Positions 1 through 7,464 of a stretch of DNA of 32,326 bases are shown piece by piece (the stretch's first letter is position 1; each line of letters starts with the position of its first letter). Source of the DNA: an uncultured Ruminococcus sp. (GTDB lineage Bacteria; Bacillota; Clostridia; Oscillospirales; Ruminococcaceae); contig CALCRR010000300.1 of assembly GCA_937894495.1 (NCBI GenBank), positions 1 through 32,326 of the forward strand. The letters run 5' to 3'. Made by a program: the position numbers and the translations under genes. Under the pieces are notes generated by a model. That model worked only from the letters and a program-made list of their open reading frames with translations. It was not told where the DNA came from and ran no database searches.

Positions 1-1420
1 TTACCATAGCAGGACGTGTCATATCGAACTCGGCGCCGATATTTTTTATGTTGTCATCATAGGTGCGCTCCCTTATGGCGCGGAGAGTCTGCGGATAGCT
101 TTCTTTTTTCAGCTCCCCACGGGAGGGGTCGGTCTCTGATACTGCCGCATCGGGGAGGATAAACTGCATATTATCCAGCTTTCTGAGCAAGGCATTTCTA
201 CCCTCCTGTGTCAGCCAGTCCGCATCGCCGATAAGCTCACGGTAGCTTTCTTTTAACTTCTCGTACATTTCACGCACAGCGGCGTCCGTTTCATCGGTGT
301 AGTATTTTTCGGCATACAGTGCGCTCAGGTCATTACAGAAGAACAGATTTGATGCAATGGTATTGACACACACGTAATACTCCTTTTCCTCGCCGCTGCC
401 GTAAGCCGAAAGGCTGTCTGCCTCGGTGCTTAAAAACTCCATATTTGCCGTCACCAGCTCGGAAATAAGTATCGTTTTCCAGATTTCAAGGTTATCCTGT
501 GTCATAAGCTCGTTCAGCTTTTCAAGCTGTCCTCTGTCCTTGATATACCAGCCGCCGTAGGTGTTTTCATCAAGCCCGAAGAAGAGCTTTATCACGCTTG
601 TATCAAGGTTTGAAAAAATGCCCTTCATATCCTCCTCGCTGATAAATTCAAACGCCGCAAAGGGGTTAGCCGCTTTGCCTGCCGAAAAATCGGTGCTTTG
701 GGCGATATCCAGCGCAAGATATACAGCCTGCTCTGCCTTGCCGTCAGCGGTGTCCTTATCATACCCCACCGACATCAGCATATCTCTCAGGTAGTTTTTC
801 ATGCTGATACACCCATCGTCGCTGTCGGATATATCCGCATATGAAGCGCCGCACATTCCTTTGCTCTGGTCTATCAGCAAAGTGTATTCGCCCGATTTAA
901 AATAATTCTGCTTTACCATTGGCACAAAGGGTGTATTCGCCCCGTAGGAACGGTACAGCTCTTTCCAGAGCTTAATAAGCTCGCCGATACTGCTGACACT
1001 CTTTATCTCATCGCACAGGCTGAGTATCTCCGAATAGACTGCCCCGTTATCATCAAAAGCCATTGCCTGGTTGTAGACATTTTTTATCATGTATTCTGCA
1101 CTTCCGGGCTCATATTCCTCCTCAGATGTAACGATATCGCTTATAAGCCCGAGGAGTTCCTGCACTGTCTGTGCATCGACTTTTTCAAAAGTGCCCCAGG
1201 TCATCTCACCGTATGCAGGCACGGTAGTGAGCAGGTCCTCTGCGTTGATATAGCCGTAAAAATCGTCCTGCGGACGTATCGCTGATACATCGAGCGCTTC
1301 ATGGGCAGCAGGCTGGTCGGTGGAAGCTTCCTTTGCGCTCTCTGAGGTACAGCCGCACAGCATACCGCTCATAACGGCAAATGCTGTGATAAATGATATT
1401 ATCTTATGGTTTTTCTTCAC
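1..1420 (-). CDS. M13-family (neprilysin/PepO-like) metallopeptidase lipoprotein, 3' end outside window
   Basis: The first 473 residues are visible and the reading frame leaves the window still open. The N-terminus is a lipoprotein signal: KKN, then a hydrophobic stretch and lipobox LCGC (Cys around residue 24), so the enzyme is probably anchored to the outer face of the membrane. After a short Ser/Ala/Glu linker comes DDFYGYINAEDL, the N-terminal signature of M13 peptidases, followed by a long alpha-helical M13 N domain (for example the EEEYEPGSAEYMIKNVYNQA helix region). M13 enzymes are zinc oligopeptidases of about 650-690 residues. The HExxH zinc site lies in the C-terminal third and is not in this window, so activity cannot be judged. 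I chose GTG at 1420-1418, about 10 nt after AGAGGG; TTG at 1426 is an alternative. The promoter region carries tandem repeats, described separately. Confidence 0.85.
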   Translation of the reverse strand, partial: MKKNHKIISFITAFAVMSGMLCGCTSESAKEASTDQPAAHEALDVSAIRPQDDFYGYINAEDLLTTVPAYGEMTWGTFEKVDAQTVQELLGLISDIVTSEEEYEPGSAEYMIKNVYNQAMAFDDNGAVYSEILSLCDEIKSVSSIGELIKLWKELYRSYGANTPFVPMVKQNYFKSGEYTLLIDQSKGMCGASYADISDSDDGCISMKNYLRDMLMSVGYDKDTADGKAEQAVYLALDIAQSTDFSAGKAANPFAAFEFISEEDMKGIFSNLDTSVIKLFFGLDENTYGGWYIKDRGQLEKLNELMTQDNLEIWKTILISELVTANMEFLSTEADSLSAYGSGEEKEYYVCVNTIASNLFFCNDLSALYAEKYYTDETDAAVREMYEKLKESYRELIGDADWLTQEGRNALLRKLDNMQFILPDAAVSETDPSRGELKKESYPQTLRAIRERTYDDNIKNIGAEFDMTRPAMV

Positions 1421-1463
1421 TTTCAAAACACCCTCTTGTATTGTTTTTCTCTTTGATAGCTGT

Positions 1464-1517
1464 ATTATAATACCTCACCCTTAACTGAATGATCGCCGAA
1501 CATTAACTGAACATTAA
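1464..1517 (-). promoter_or_regulatory. Promoter of the M13 peptidase gene with tandem 11-bp direct repeats
   Basis: Read on the minus strand, TATAAT (1469-1464) has no good -35 box; the hexamer 17 bp upstream is TCATTC. Instead there are two adjacent 11-bp repeats, TTAATGTTCAG (1517-1507) and TTAATGTTCGG (1506-1496), and a further copy of the core TTCAGTTAA at 1489-1481. Direct repeats of about one helical turn over a missing -35 box are the layout of class II promoters activated by OmpR/PhoB-type response regulators. That assignment is inference. Confidence 0.5.
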
Positions 1518-1530
1518 ATTTTTGCAGGGT

Positions 1531-1568
1531 AAACAAAAACACCCGACAGGTATCTCTCCCGTCGGGTG
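1531..1568 (-). terminator. Intrinsic terminator of the DUF3841 gene
   Basis: CACCCGAC (1540-1547) pairs with GTCGGGTG (1561-1568). On the minus strand the hairpin is followed by TTTTTGTTT, directly downstream of the DUF3841 stop. A near-identical hairpin occurs at 14307-14336. Confidence 0.8.
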
Positions 1569-1612
1569 CTGATATGTTTGAATTATCAGTTATTTTTCAG
1601 TGTTTGTTATCC

Positions 1613-2191
1613 TTATCTTGCCTTAAAAAACCATACTTTTATGATCTGCTCAGCCTTTAATTCCCAGAAAGTCGCCTGCACAAATCTTCCTTTTATGAAC
1701 CATTTATTATCAAAAGGCTCAATATCAAATATCGTCTGCCATGAGTCGGTGATAGCTTTATTTTTATTGTCATCAGATAATTTATCAAACCACTTCATAT
1801 CACGATCATAATCCTTTTTGCAAGTGGCTTTGCTGAGATACCAATTACCCAGTACAAAATGCCAAAGCTCCTCATCAGACAAGACCACTTGTTCATCAGG
1901 AATATCTATCTCCATACAGACCATCTGCTCGCCTTTTCTTCCATATTCTGCCCTTCTGAGGTCAGGTTTTTTGTGCTGCGAATAATGGATATACCATGCC
2001 CATACCGGATATTTAATTCCGTTTGGCGGCTGACCAATTCTTTTCTTCATTTCATCAACAAGCCAGTCATAGGAAGGCTTATAATCATATATCCAGGCAT
2101 CTTCTTCTATTTTGGATCCATCAAAATGAAAATATCCGTCCTGCATTATCTGCTCATACAGTTCTGCAGGCTGCATTGTCCATAAAATCAT
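1613..2191 (-). CDS. DUF3841 domain-containing protein
   Basis: A 192-residue cytoplasmic protein with no signal peptide or membrane segment. It begins MILWTMQ, the usual start of DUF3841 proteins, and carries the aromatic-rich blocks of that family (PVWAWYIH near residue 65, DEELWHFVLGNWYLS near 105-120, and a C-terminal segment on effects of the environment such as WQTIFDIEPFD). Its length fits the family. Its function is unknown. It lies 57 nt downstream of sfsA on the same strand and could be co-transcribed with it, ending at the terminator at 1531-1568. The ATG is preceded by AAAGGA about 13 nt upstream, which is a long spacing. Confidence 0.8.
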   Translation of the reverse strand: MILWTMQPAELYEQIMQDGYFHFDGSKIEEDAWIYDYKPSYDWLVDEMKKRIGQPPNGIKYPVWAWYIHYSQHKKPDLRRAEYGRKGEQMVCMEIDIPDEQVVLSDEELWHFVLGNWYLSKATCKKDYDRDMKWFDKLSDDNKNKAITDSWQTIFDIEPFDNKWFIKGRFVQATFWELKAEQIIKVWFFKAR

Positions 2192-2248
2192 ATTAGATAT
2201 TTTATCCTTTCACTGCATGGTCACAAATTGAATTTCGGTCAATGCTTT

Positions 2249-2914
2249 CTATCCCTCGATCATTTCAGTAATAACCAGACTGTCGGGCTCGGCATGACAA
2301 GGGAAAAACAGCACCTTGACTCCTGCGGCTTTTGCTTCATCAAGAGCCTTGCCGAATTCGGGGTGGGTGGCTGTGTTGGCATAAACCTTGCGCACTCCGT
2401 CCATTTGTATCACAAAGCCGATGGCGGCATTATAGCTATCAGCCCTTGCCTTTATCAGCTCACGGATATGCTTGACGCCGCGCTGGGTGGGAGCGTCAGG
2501 GAAATACCCTGCGCCGTCTGTTTCGAGAGTACAGCCCTTGACCTCCAGCAGGTACTTTTCGCCGCCGCGCTCCATATAAAAATCTATCCGCGACTCGCCG
2601 TATGTAAACTCGGGAACTATCCTGTCAAACCCCTGACTATCCAGCCATTCACGCATGACCTTGTTGGGCGCCTGACTGTCGATATTGAAAAGAATACCTG
2701 TGTTTTTGCAAACAGCAACAAGGTCATATTTTGTCTTTCGGTCTGGGGTCCCTGGAGCCGTCAGCCACACCTCGCAGCCGGGTATCAGCAGCTCCTTGCA
2801 CCTGCCTGTATTCTTCACATGGACAGTCTCTCTTCTGCCGCCTATCTCGACCTCTGCAATAAAGCGGTTGGGTCGGGAGATGAACTTTGCTTTTGTTATA
2901 TTTGGGTATTTCAA
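2249..2914 (-). CDS. sfsA: DNA/RNA nuclease SfsA
   Basis: A 221-residue protein matching SfsA (sugar fermentation stimulation protein) along its full length. Visible are the OB-fold-like N-terminal half with RPNRFIAEVEI and VKNTGRCKELLIPG, the PD-(D/E)xK-type nuclease core with SRIDFYMERG and LLEVKGCTLE (Asp and Glu-x-Lys as probable catalytic residues, around 115-135), and FPDAPTQRGVKHIREL. SfsA binds nucleic acid and has nuclease activity in characterised homologues; the physiological role is poorly defined. The start is TTG at 2914, with CAGGTGA 4-5 nt upstream. DUF3841 follows on the same strand. Confidence 0.93.
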   Translation of the reverse strand: MKYPNITKAKFISRPNRFIAEVEIGGRRETVHVKNTGRCKELLIPGCEVWLTAPGTPDRKTKYDLVAVCKNTGILFNIDSQAPNKVMREWLDSQGFDRIVPEFTYGESRIDFYMERGGEKYLLEVKGCTLETDGAGYFPDAPTQRGVKHIRELIKARADSYNAAIGFVIQMDGVRKVYANTATHPEFGKALDEAKAAGVKVLFFPCHAEPDSLVITEMIEG

Positions 2915-3011
2915 ATTATCACCTGAGTTTCAAGACAGTGTGGAACTAATATTCTGTGTATTACCGAAATAGTCTGTAATAATATTTTTCGGCTTTTCAA
3001 TTAGTTCAACA

Positions 3012-3069
3012 TTAAGGCAACACCGCACAACCACCGGCTAACGCCTATGCACGTCATCTGCTTGCATAT
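3012..3069. mobile_element. Solo end of a MITE-like element (same family as 16977-17156)
   Basis: Starting with TTAAGGCAACACCG, this ~58-bp stretch matches the inverted right end of the full element at 16977-17156 with about two differences, through GCATAT at 3069. The second terminus is missing. The fragment lies 9 bp beyond the stop of the MBL hydrolase gene. Confidence 0.75.
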
Positions 3070-3077
3070 ATCATGCT

Positions 3078-4199
3078 TTACTCATGATCTCTCCACCAGC
3101 GCTCATGATAGTCTGCCGAGTTATTCAGCGACATAGTCTCGCAAAGCCTTGGGGTTATCACTTCTATGCCCTTTTCCTCGCAGGCTGCTGTTATGCGCTC
3201 CGGCGAGTCGTCCCAGCCGTGGCTTGATAGCACAAAGGCTCCCCAGTGTATGGGCATCACCGCCTTTGTGTGGAGCGTTTCGGCAGCCAGGGCGCTTTCC
3301 TCGGGGAACATATGCCAGTAGTGCCAGTTTATGCTGTACTGACCGCTGTCGGGCATGAACAGGTCAAAGTCACCGAAGCGCTTGTATATCTCCTCAAAAT
3401 GTGCGCCGTAGCCTGTGTCGCTGCTTTCAAGTATCTGATGATATTCGTCCTTGAGCACCCAGGAGCATAAAAGTGTGGTCTGCTGGTTATCAAGCGCTCT
3501 TCCAGATTTGTGGTTGGCCGGTGTGCAGCATATCTCTAAGCCGTCAAGGTCGAAGCTCTCCCACCAGGCGAGGTTAGTCACCTTGCTGTCGTCCTCTATC
3601 CAGCGGGTTATGTGCTTATCTATACCCAGGGGGACTATGTAGTGCCCGGTCTTGCTTTCCAGCGCCTTAATGGTGTCCATATCAAGGTGGTCGTAATGGT
3701 CGTGGGTGATAAGTACAGCGTCGATCTCGGGCAGGTCATCGACCGTTACCGAGGGCTCTGTAAACCTTGCAGGACCAGCCCACTGCACAGGCGATGAACG
3801 CTTGCTGAAAACGGGGTCGATCAGAATATTCCTGCCGTGCATTTGTATCAGCGATGATGAGTGACCGAGCCACGTTACCGTAACATCGTCATCTGCCGCC
3901 TTTGTAAGATCGGGAGTTTCGATGGGCAGATCGTCCTTCGGCACAGTGCCTTTTTTTGAAACTCTCTTATCCTCTGTTATGCCCGTGAGCTCCCACTCTG
4001 AGGGATAATTAAAATGCTTGCCGTCAAAATAGCCCTCGGCACGAGCGGCGTAATCCTCACGGTCTTTACTTGTGGGTCTGCCGCCGAAAACGGGATATGC
4101 ACGCATAAAAACAAGCGCAAACACGATAATTGCAAGTATGATGATGACTATCCAAAGCAAAACTCTCACGACCTTGTGGTTTTTTAAAAAAGTTTTCAT
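3078..4199 (-). CDS. Membrane-anchored MBL-fold metallo-hydrolase (NAPE-PLD/UlaG-like)
   Basis: A 373-residue protein. Residues ~11-33 form a single N-terminal membrane segment with basic residues before it, so it is probably membrane-anchored. The metallo-beta-lactamase fold follows: WLGHSSSLIQM (~112-122), NILIDPVFSKRSSP, the metal-binding THDHYDHLD (~163-171), CTPANHKSG, and a C-terminal MPIHWGAF carrying another metal-ligand His. The spacing and the HW motif resemble the family that includes N-acylphosphatidylethanolamine phospholipase D and UlaG-like lactonases. The substrate cannot be deduced. It starts 3 nt after the TetR stop and is certainly in the same operon, so it is the probable target of that repressor. 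No classical terminator follows, only the MITE fragment. Confidence 0.85.
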   Translation of the reverse strand: MKTFLKNHKVVRVLLWIVIIILAIIVFALVFMRAYPVFGGRPTSKDREDYAARAEGYFDGKHFNYPSEWELTGITEDKRVSKKGTVPKDDLPIETPDLTKAADDDVTVTWLGHSSSLIQMHGRNILIDPVFSKRSSPVQWAGPARFTEPSVTVDDLPEIDAVLITHDHYDHLDMDTIKALESKTGHYIVPLGIDKHITRWIEDDSKVTNLAWWESFDLDGLEICCTPANHKSGRALDNQQTTLLCSWVLKDEYHQILESSDTGYGAHFEEIYKRFGDFDLFMPDSGQYSINWHYWHMFPEESALAAETLHTKAVMPIHWGAFVLSSHGWDDSPERITAACEEKGIEVITPRLCETMSLNNSADYHERWWRDHE

Positions 4200-4202
4200 A
4201 GC

Positions 4203-4817
4203 TTATTCTCCAAGCAGCTGCATAATGCACTCATAAATAATATCATATATGCTGTGCATTTTAAAACTGATCTTCGCTTCATTCATAGCGTTCAGCTGTT
4301 TCTCGGTCGCTACCGAATAGGGGTAGACCCCGAAAAGGAACGGGAAGAAAACATAAATAAACCTTTCCCTGTCAATGCTCGGGAAGAATTTATCAAGGCA
4401 GCCCCTTACCGCATCGAGCGACTCCCCGTAAGCAAGCTTGAACTCTGTCAGCCGCTCCGCTCGGGAGTGCTCCTCCATATCGTAATGGTTCATAGCAAGC
4501 AGCTTCAACAGCTGCTGCCGCTTTTCAAGAGAGCTTGCCAGTGCTGCTGAAAGATCCTTGGCAGACATTGCTTTATTTTGCTTGGAAAGAGCCTTTACTT
4601 CCTCAGCCCACAGCTCATATTCACGCTGCATAAGTGCGAGGAAAATTTCTTCCTTTGTCTGAAAATAGTTGTAGATAGACGGTCTTGAAAAGCTGGTCTC
4701 AACGCTGATCTCTTTAAGAGTGATGTCCTTGAAGCTCATGGTCTTGTAGAGCTTCTCACAGGCATTAACTATTTCCTCTCGGCGTGAAGCCGTCAGCTCG
4801 GGGGAACCCTTTGGCAT
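4203..4817 (-). CDS. TetR/AcrR-family transcriptional regulator
   Basis: A 204-residue TetR-type repressor. The N-terminal HTH is clear: SRREEIVNACEKLYKT, then FKDITLKEISVETSFSRPSI and YNYFQTKEEIFLALM (about residues 10-60). The C-terminal ligand domain is helical and diverse. I chose ATG at 4817, which follows AAGGAGG at 7 nt; an upstream GTG at 4847 in the same frame lacks such a site. It is the first gene of a two-gene operon with the MBL hydrolase. The promoter has two TGAC-N5-GTCA palindromes, so it very likely represses itself and the hydrolase gene. The inducer is unknown. Confidence 0.9.
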   Translation of the reverse strand: MPKGSPELTASRREEIVNACEKLYKTMSFKDITLKEISVETSFSRPSIYNYFQTKEEIFLALMQREYELWAEEVKALSKQNKAMSAKDLSAALASSLEKRQQLLKLLAMNHYDMEEHSRAERLTEFKLAYGESLDAVRGCLDKFFPSIDRERFIYVFFPFLFGVYPYSVATEKQLNAMNEAKISFKMHSIYDIIYECIMQLLGE

Positions 4818-4841
4818 GATACTGCCTCCTTGCAAATATTC

Positions 4842-4891
4842 TGACATCGTGTCATTTCTGATATTATATCACCATTCTGACGTAATGTCAA
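4842..4891 (-). promoter_or_regulatory. Promoter of tetR-MBL operon with two TetR-type operators
   Basis: TTGACA (4891-4886) and TATAAT (4868-4863) on the minus strand are 17 bp apart, a near-perfect vegetative promoter. One 13-bp palindrome, TGACGTAATGTCA (4878-4890, plus strand), overlaps the -35 box. A second, TGACATCGTGTCA (4842-4854), lies just downstream of the -10 box. Both are followed on the minus strand by GAAT. Confidence 0.85.
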
Positions 4892-5061
4892 TACTCTATT
4901 TCAAATTTTAAGATTTTCAGCATTATTCACCAAAACGGTTTTTACGGCTTATGCAAAACATAAAATGTAAGCTAAGTGGTTCGGGTATTCTGACTTTGAG
5001 TCCAATAAATGCCGTAAATATGCGGCAGTCGGTCGGCTAAATACAAAGCAGGTGTAACAGT

Positions 5062-5136
5062 ATGATGAAATTTAGCAATTTAAAAGATGTATTGGTTGAC
5101 GATGAAACGATCTTGTTTTTCAATTCGGAGCATTGA
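5062..5136 (+). CDS. Possible 24-residue peptide or gene remnant
   Basis: An ATG at 5062, preceded by AGCAGGTG about 7 nt upstream, opens a 24-residue frame (MMKFSNLKDVL, ending FFNSEH). It lies in the 4.9-5.24 kb gap and its stop overlaps the -35 box of the next promoter. No family is recognised. It may be a remnant of a longer gene or chance; the codon use is gene-like but too short to judge. Confidence 0.22.
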   Translation: MMKFSNLKDVLVDDETILFFNSEH

Positions 5137-5180
5137 CCTTTGAAAATAAATATGCTATAATGTGGTTAGTTAACACTAAC
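5133..5180 (+). promoter_or_regulatory. Promoter with operator-like palindrome for the DUF6796-like gene
   Basis: TTGACC (5133-5138) and TATAAT (5156-5161) are spaced by 17 bp. Just downstream, GTTAGTTAACACTAAC (5165-5180) is a 6+6 bp inverted repeat around TAAC, typical in form of a TetR-family operator. It differs from the TGAC-N5-GTCA sites of the neighbouring tetR gene. Confidence 0.75.
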
Positions 5181-5242
5181 AGCGAGCTCTTTACCGCTCA
5201 GATCTAAAAGGCTTGCTATAAATTGAAAAAAGGGAGATAGTA

Positions 5243-5929
5243 ATGGATAACAAAAAATACAGAAACGGAATGCTTTGGGGCATTATCGGCGCTGTGCTGA
5301 CGCTGCTTGGCGATCTGCTGATAGGCGCAAACCCTGCCTCGGAGATAACTACAGGTTCGCAGATGGTGGATATGTTCATAGACGCCGCCGAAAACTCGGA
5401 GCTGCGAATGGTTATAGGCGCAATGCTGGGCGCTGTCGGCATACCCATAACTGCGCTGGGATATTATCAGCTTTATGAAAGGCTTTTCAAGCCCCTGGGC
5501 GGAGCTATGCCCTCGGTCTACAGGCTGGGAGTTTTCGCAACTGCCGTACTGGGCGGTGCAGGGGTACATCTGCCCTGCGCTGTGATACCTATGCTTTACA
5601 AATGGATAGCTCCCACAGACCCGAAGCTTGCAGTAAGCGTTGCGGAGCGCTATGCTGACCTGTTCATGATGCCGTCTATGGCGATATTCGGCGTGCTGCT
5701 GTTTACGGCTCTCATTTATCAGACTGTTATGGTATTAAAGGGAAAGACCCCATACAAAAAGCGTGCGGCGCTTTACAATATGGCGATAGGCGTGGCAGTG
5801 AGCTATATCCTCGCATGGGCGATAGGCAAAAATACAGTCGGCAACGGCATAGGCACGGGTGCTATAAGCATAGGGCATTTGTATATGTTCACGATGTTTT
5901 ATGCAGATATGCCGAAGGAGTACCGATAA
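5243..5929 (+). CDS. Polytopic membrane protein (DUF6796-like)
   Basis: A 228-residue integral membrane protein with about six hydrophobic segments (residues ~8-28, 54-75, 92-117, 141-163, 180-199 and 206-222). Small and polar residues are frequent within the helices and it has no signal peptide. The pattern and length resemble DUF6796 proteins of Clostridia, an assignment from memory with moderate certainty. The function is unknown. The ATG follows AAAAAAGGGAGA at good spacing. It is monocistronic, with its own promoter carrying a TetR-like palindrome, so expression is probably repressed unless a ligand is present. The repressor is not obviously encoded here. Confidence 0.65.
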   Translation: MDNKKYRNGMLWGIIGAVLTLLGDLLIGANPASEITTGSQMVDMFIDAAENSELRMVIGAMLGAVGIPITALGYYQLYERLFKPLGGAMPSVYRLGVFATAVLGGAGVHLPCAVIPMLYKWIAPTDPKLAVSVAERYADLFMMPSMAIFGVLLFTALIYQTVMVLKGKTPYKKRAALYNMAIGVAVSYILAWAIGKNTVGNGIGTGAISIGHLYMFTMFYADMPKEYR

Positions 5930-6056
5930 GATGTGCGAAGATAGCTCTGTATTTACACCCTTCCTTGATAGCAGTGATCAACATTTTATGTATTATAGCA
6001 TACTTTCCCCTGCGAGTCAAACGTCCGCCGACCTGTTTAATAAGATTAAAGAACCA

Positions 6057-6093
6057 TGTAAAAAAGGCTGCGAAGCAAATGCTTTGCAGCCTT
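6057..6093 (-). terminator. Intrinsic terminator for the minus-strand gene at 6117-6692
   Basis: A 13-bp stem with one G-T wobble (AAGGCTGCGAAGC at 6064-6076 with GCTTTGCAGCCTT at 6081-6093) closes a 4-nt loop. On the minus strand it is followed by a T run (plus-strand A tract just before 6064). It may also stop plus-strand transcription from the DUF6796-like gene. Confidence 0.8.
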
Positions 6094-6116
6094 AAAAACT
6101 ATAGCTCAAAATAAAC

Positions 6117-6692
6117 CTATGACAGATCAAGAGTACGGATATTCAGATCCTTTAGTTTTGATTGAAATTCACGAAACTCCCGACGCTGTTTCTTTTTTGA
6201 AAATATGCCTGTATTATCGAAGAAAATGTACAGCTTGATCAGCGGTGAGCTGAAAAGAAAATACGGACGCTCAGCAGTTATATCTCTTTCATATTCGGTA
6301 AGATCCTCCCAATAAAAAGCAGAGTGATCGCTGAATACTATCTGCTTGCTGTCAACGGATATGATATCAGAATATTTTTTCTCAAACGGAGTCCAGTATT
6401 TGAATTTATAACCATCTTCCGGCTCGCCAATGTCATATCCAAGCTTTTCGGACAATTTTGATTTTAATTCACCATACCATTTATCCCATATATCATCAGG
6501 CATTTCTCCGCTGATCTGTATTCCGCCGGGCTCAGAAGATGCACAAAGATCCACCTTTTCCCCTTTCCAGGAGGGGCAGCCGCCGTTTTCATATCCGCAC
6601 CAGTAGTCCATTGAACTATAAACCTCTCCGATCATATCCCATATCTCTTTGGGTGCTGAGTAATGAATATTCAGACAAATGTCATGCGTCAT
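6117..6692 (-). CDS. Hypothetical protein, 191 residues
   Basis: I do not recognise the family. The protein is soluble, acidic and rich in Trp and Tyr, with no signal peptide. The N-terminal part, MTHDICLNIHYSAP then KEIWDMIGEVYSSMDYW, followed by CGYENGGCPSW, suggests a compact globular alpha/beta fold. The C-terminus is basic (SKKKQRREFREFQSKLKDL) and probably helical. It is monocistronic, with a strong promoter (TTGACT, 17 bp, TATAAT) and its own terminator. Real coding is supported by the promoter, the ribosome binding site TGGAG before ATG 6692, and the terminator immediately downstream. Confidence 0.7.
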   Translation of the reverse strand: MTHDICLNIHYSAPKEIWDMIGEVYSSMDYWCGYENGGCPSWKGEKVDLCASSEPGGIQISGEMPDDIWDKWYGELKSKLSEKLGYDIGEPEDGYKFKYWTPFEKKYSDIISVDSKQIVFSDHSAFYWEDLTEYERDITAERPYFLFSSPLIKLYIFFDNTGIFSKKKQRREFREFQSKLKDLNIRTLDLS

Positions 6693-6736
6693 AGTGTTTC
6701 AACTCCATTAAACTATTGCTGTTTTGAGCTTATCAT

Positions 6737-6765
6737 ATTATAGCACGCAGCAGCTCAACAGTCAA
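6737..6765 (-). promoter_or_regulatory. Promoter for the 191-residue hypothetical gene
   Basis: On the minus strand, TTGACT (6765-6760) and TATAAT (6742-6737) are separated by exactly 17 bp and lie ~45 nt before the start codon. Confidence 0.8.
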
Positions 6766-6780
6766 CACAGTTTCGGCAAT

Positions 6781-7017
6781 GGTAGAAAAATGCCGGCTGT
6801 ACTTATAAATTCTTTCTCATTTTGATTACCTTCAATTAAATATTTACAAGTGCAAAGCTGACGGGTGTTTGACGCTCTGCATTTTATCGTTTATTAAATG
6901 TATTCTCTCCCATAAGGACAGAATAACGCACCTATGTGGGTTGACTTTTTCACCTGCTTATATTATAATTATATCACAAATAAAACCTCTGTCAAGTACG
7001 CAGGACAAGGTTATTTT
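6781..7017 (-). pseudogene. Decayed, internally deleted copy of the nitroreductase-NAD(P)H-binding-flavin reductase locus
   Basis: Two blocks on the minus strand match the intact locus at 24.6-26 kb in the same order. Block 1 (7014-6941) corresponds to the HxlR/nitroreductase intergenic promoter (24648-24724), with about 8 mismatches in 74 nt and both promoter boxes retained. Block 2 (6893-6781) corresponds to 25862-25975: the last ~20 codons of the NAD(P)H-binding gene, the ribosome binding site and the start MRKN of the flavin reductase, where the copy then reads a stop (TAA) where the original has Gly. The whole nitroreductase gene and most of the NAD(P)H-binding gene are missing between the blocks. 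No function remains except possibly the promoter, which would read toward 6692. Confidence 0.8.
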
Positions 7018-7371
7018 TATATCTGCATGGAACAGCATTGTTACCAATGATATCCCTAAGCTATATATCTGCGCAAGCTGGGGTTTCAGGACACCGAAGA
7101 ATTAAGAGATTTTCTGGAATGGTTCAGCAAATTGATGGACAAGAACAATATTGATCGGGATAAGTTCGGGAATACAGACAAGGATGAAAAAGAGCTCCGG
7201 CAGCAGGTCGATGATCTTGCAAAGGAGCGTGAAGATGTGCTTTACCCCTATGCCGAAAAAATGGGCAGCTGTGAGGTCGTTCTTCTGGGAGGAGAGCATG
7301 GAATATATGAACAGAGACCCGATGAATGCGGTGAGATCATAAAAACATTTATTGATGGTTTGGACGGCTGA
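7000..7371 (+). pseudogene. C-terminal remnant of an alpha/beta hydrolase-like gene, frameshifted
   Basis: One frame gives KVIFISAWNSI and NDIPKLYICASWGF up to ~7088. A second frame resumes GFQDTEELRDFLEWFSKLM and runs to the stop at 7371. The C-terminal part has YPYAEKMG, then GGEHGIYEQRPDECGEII, which resembles the histidine-bearing end of alpha/beta hydrolases (HGIYEQ, then a helix). The break around 7080-7090 looks like a single frameshift. The N-terminal two thirds, including any nucleophile elbow, are absent, and the remnant abuts the decayed nitroreductase locus. A TTG at 7132 could start a 79-residue peptide, but there is no good ribosome binding site. Confidence 0.55.
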
Positions 7372-7464
7372 TCTGCTGCACCATAATATGATGTAATACG
7401 TCTTACTAAAATACAATACCAGGGCATTACGAAAAAAATCACAATTTGCCGGAAAGGAACAAAA

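Noticed and set aside
2228..2926. A 232-codon plus-strand frame
   Set aside because: It lies entirely over sfsA on the other strand. The sfsA product matches its family along the full length, so this is an antisense shadow.
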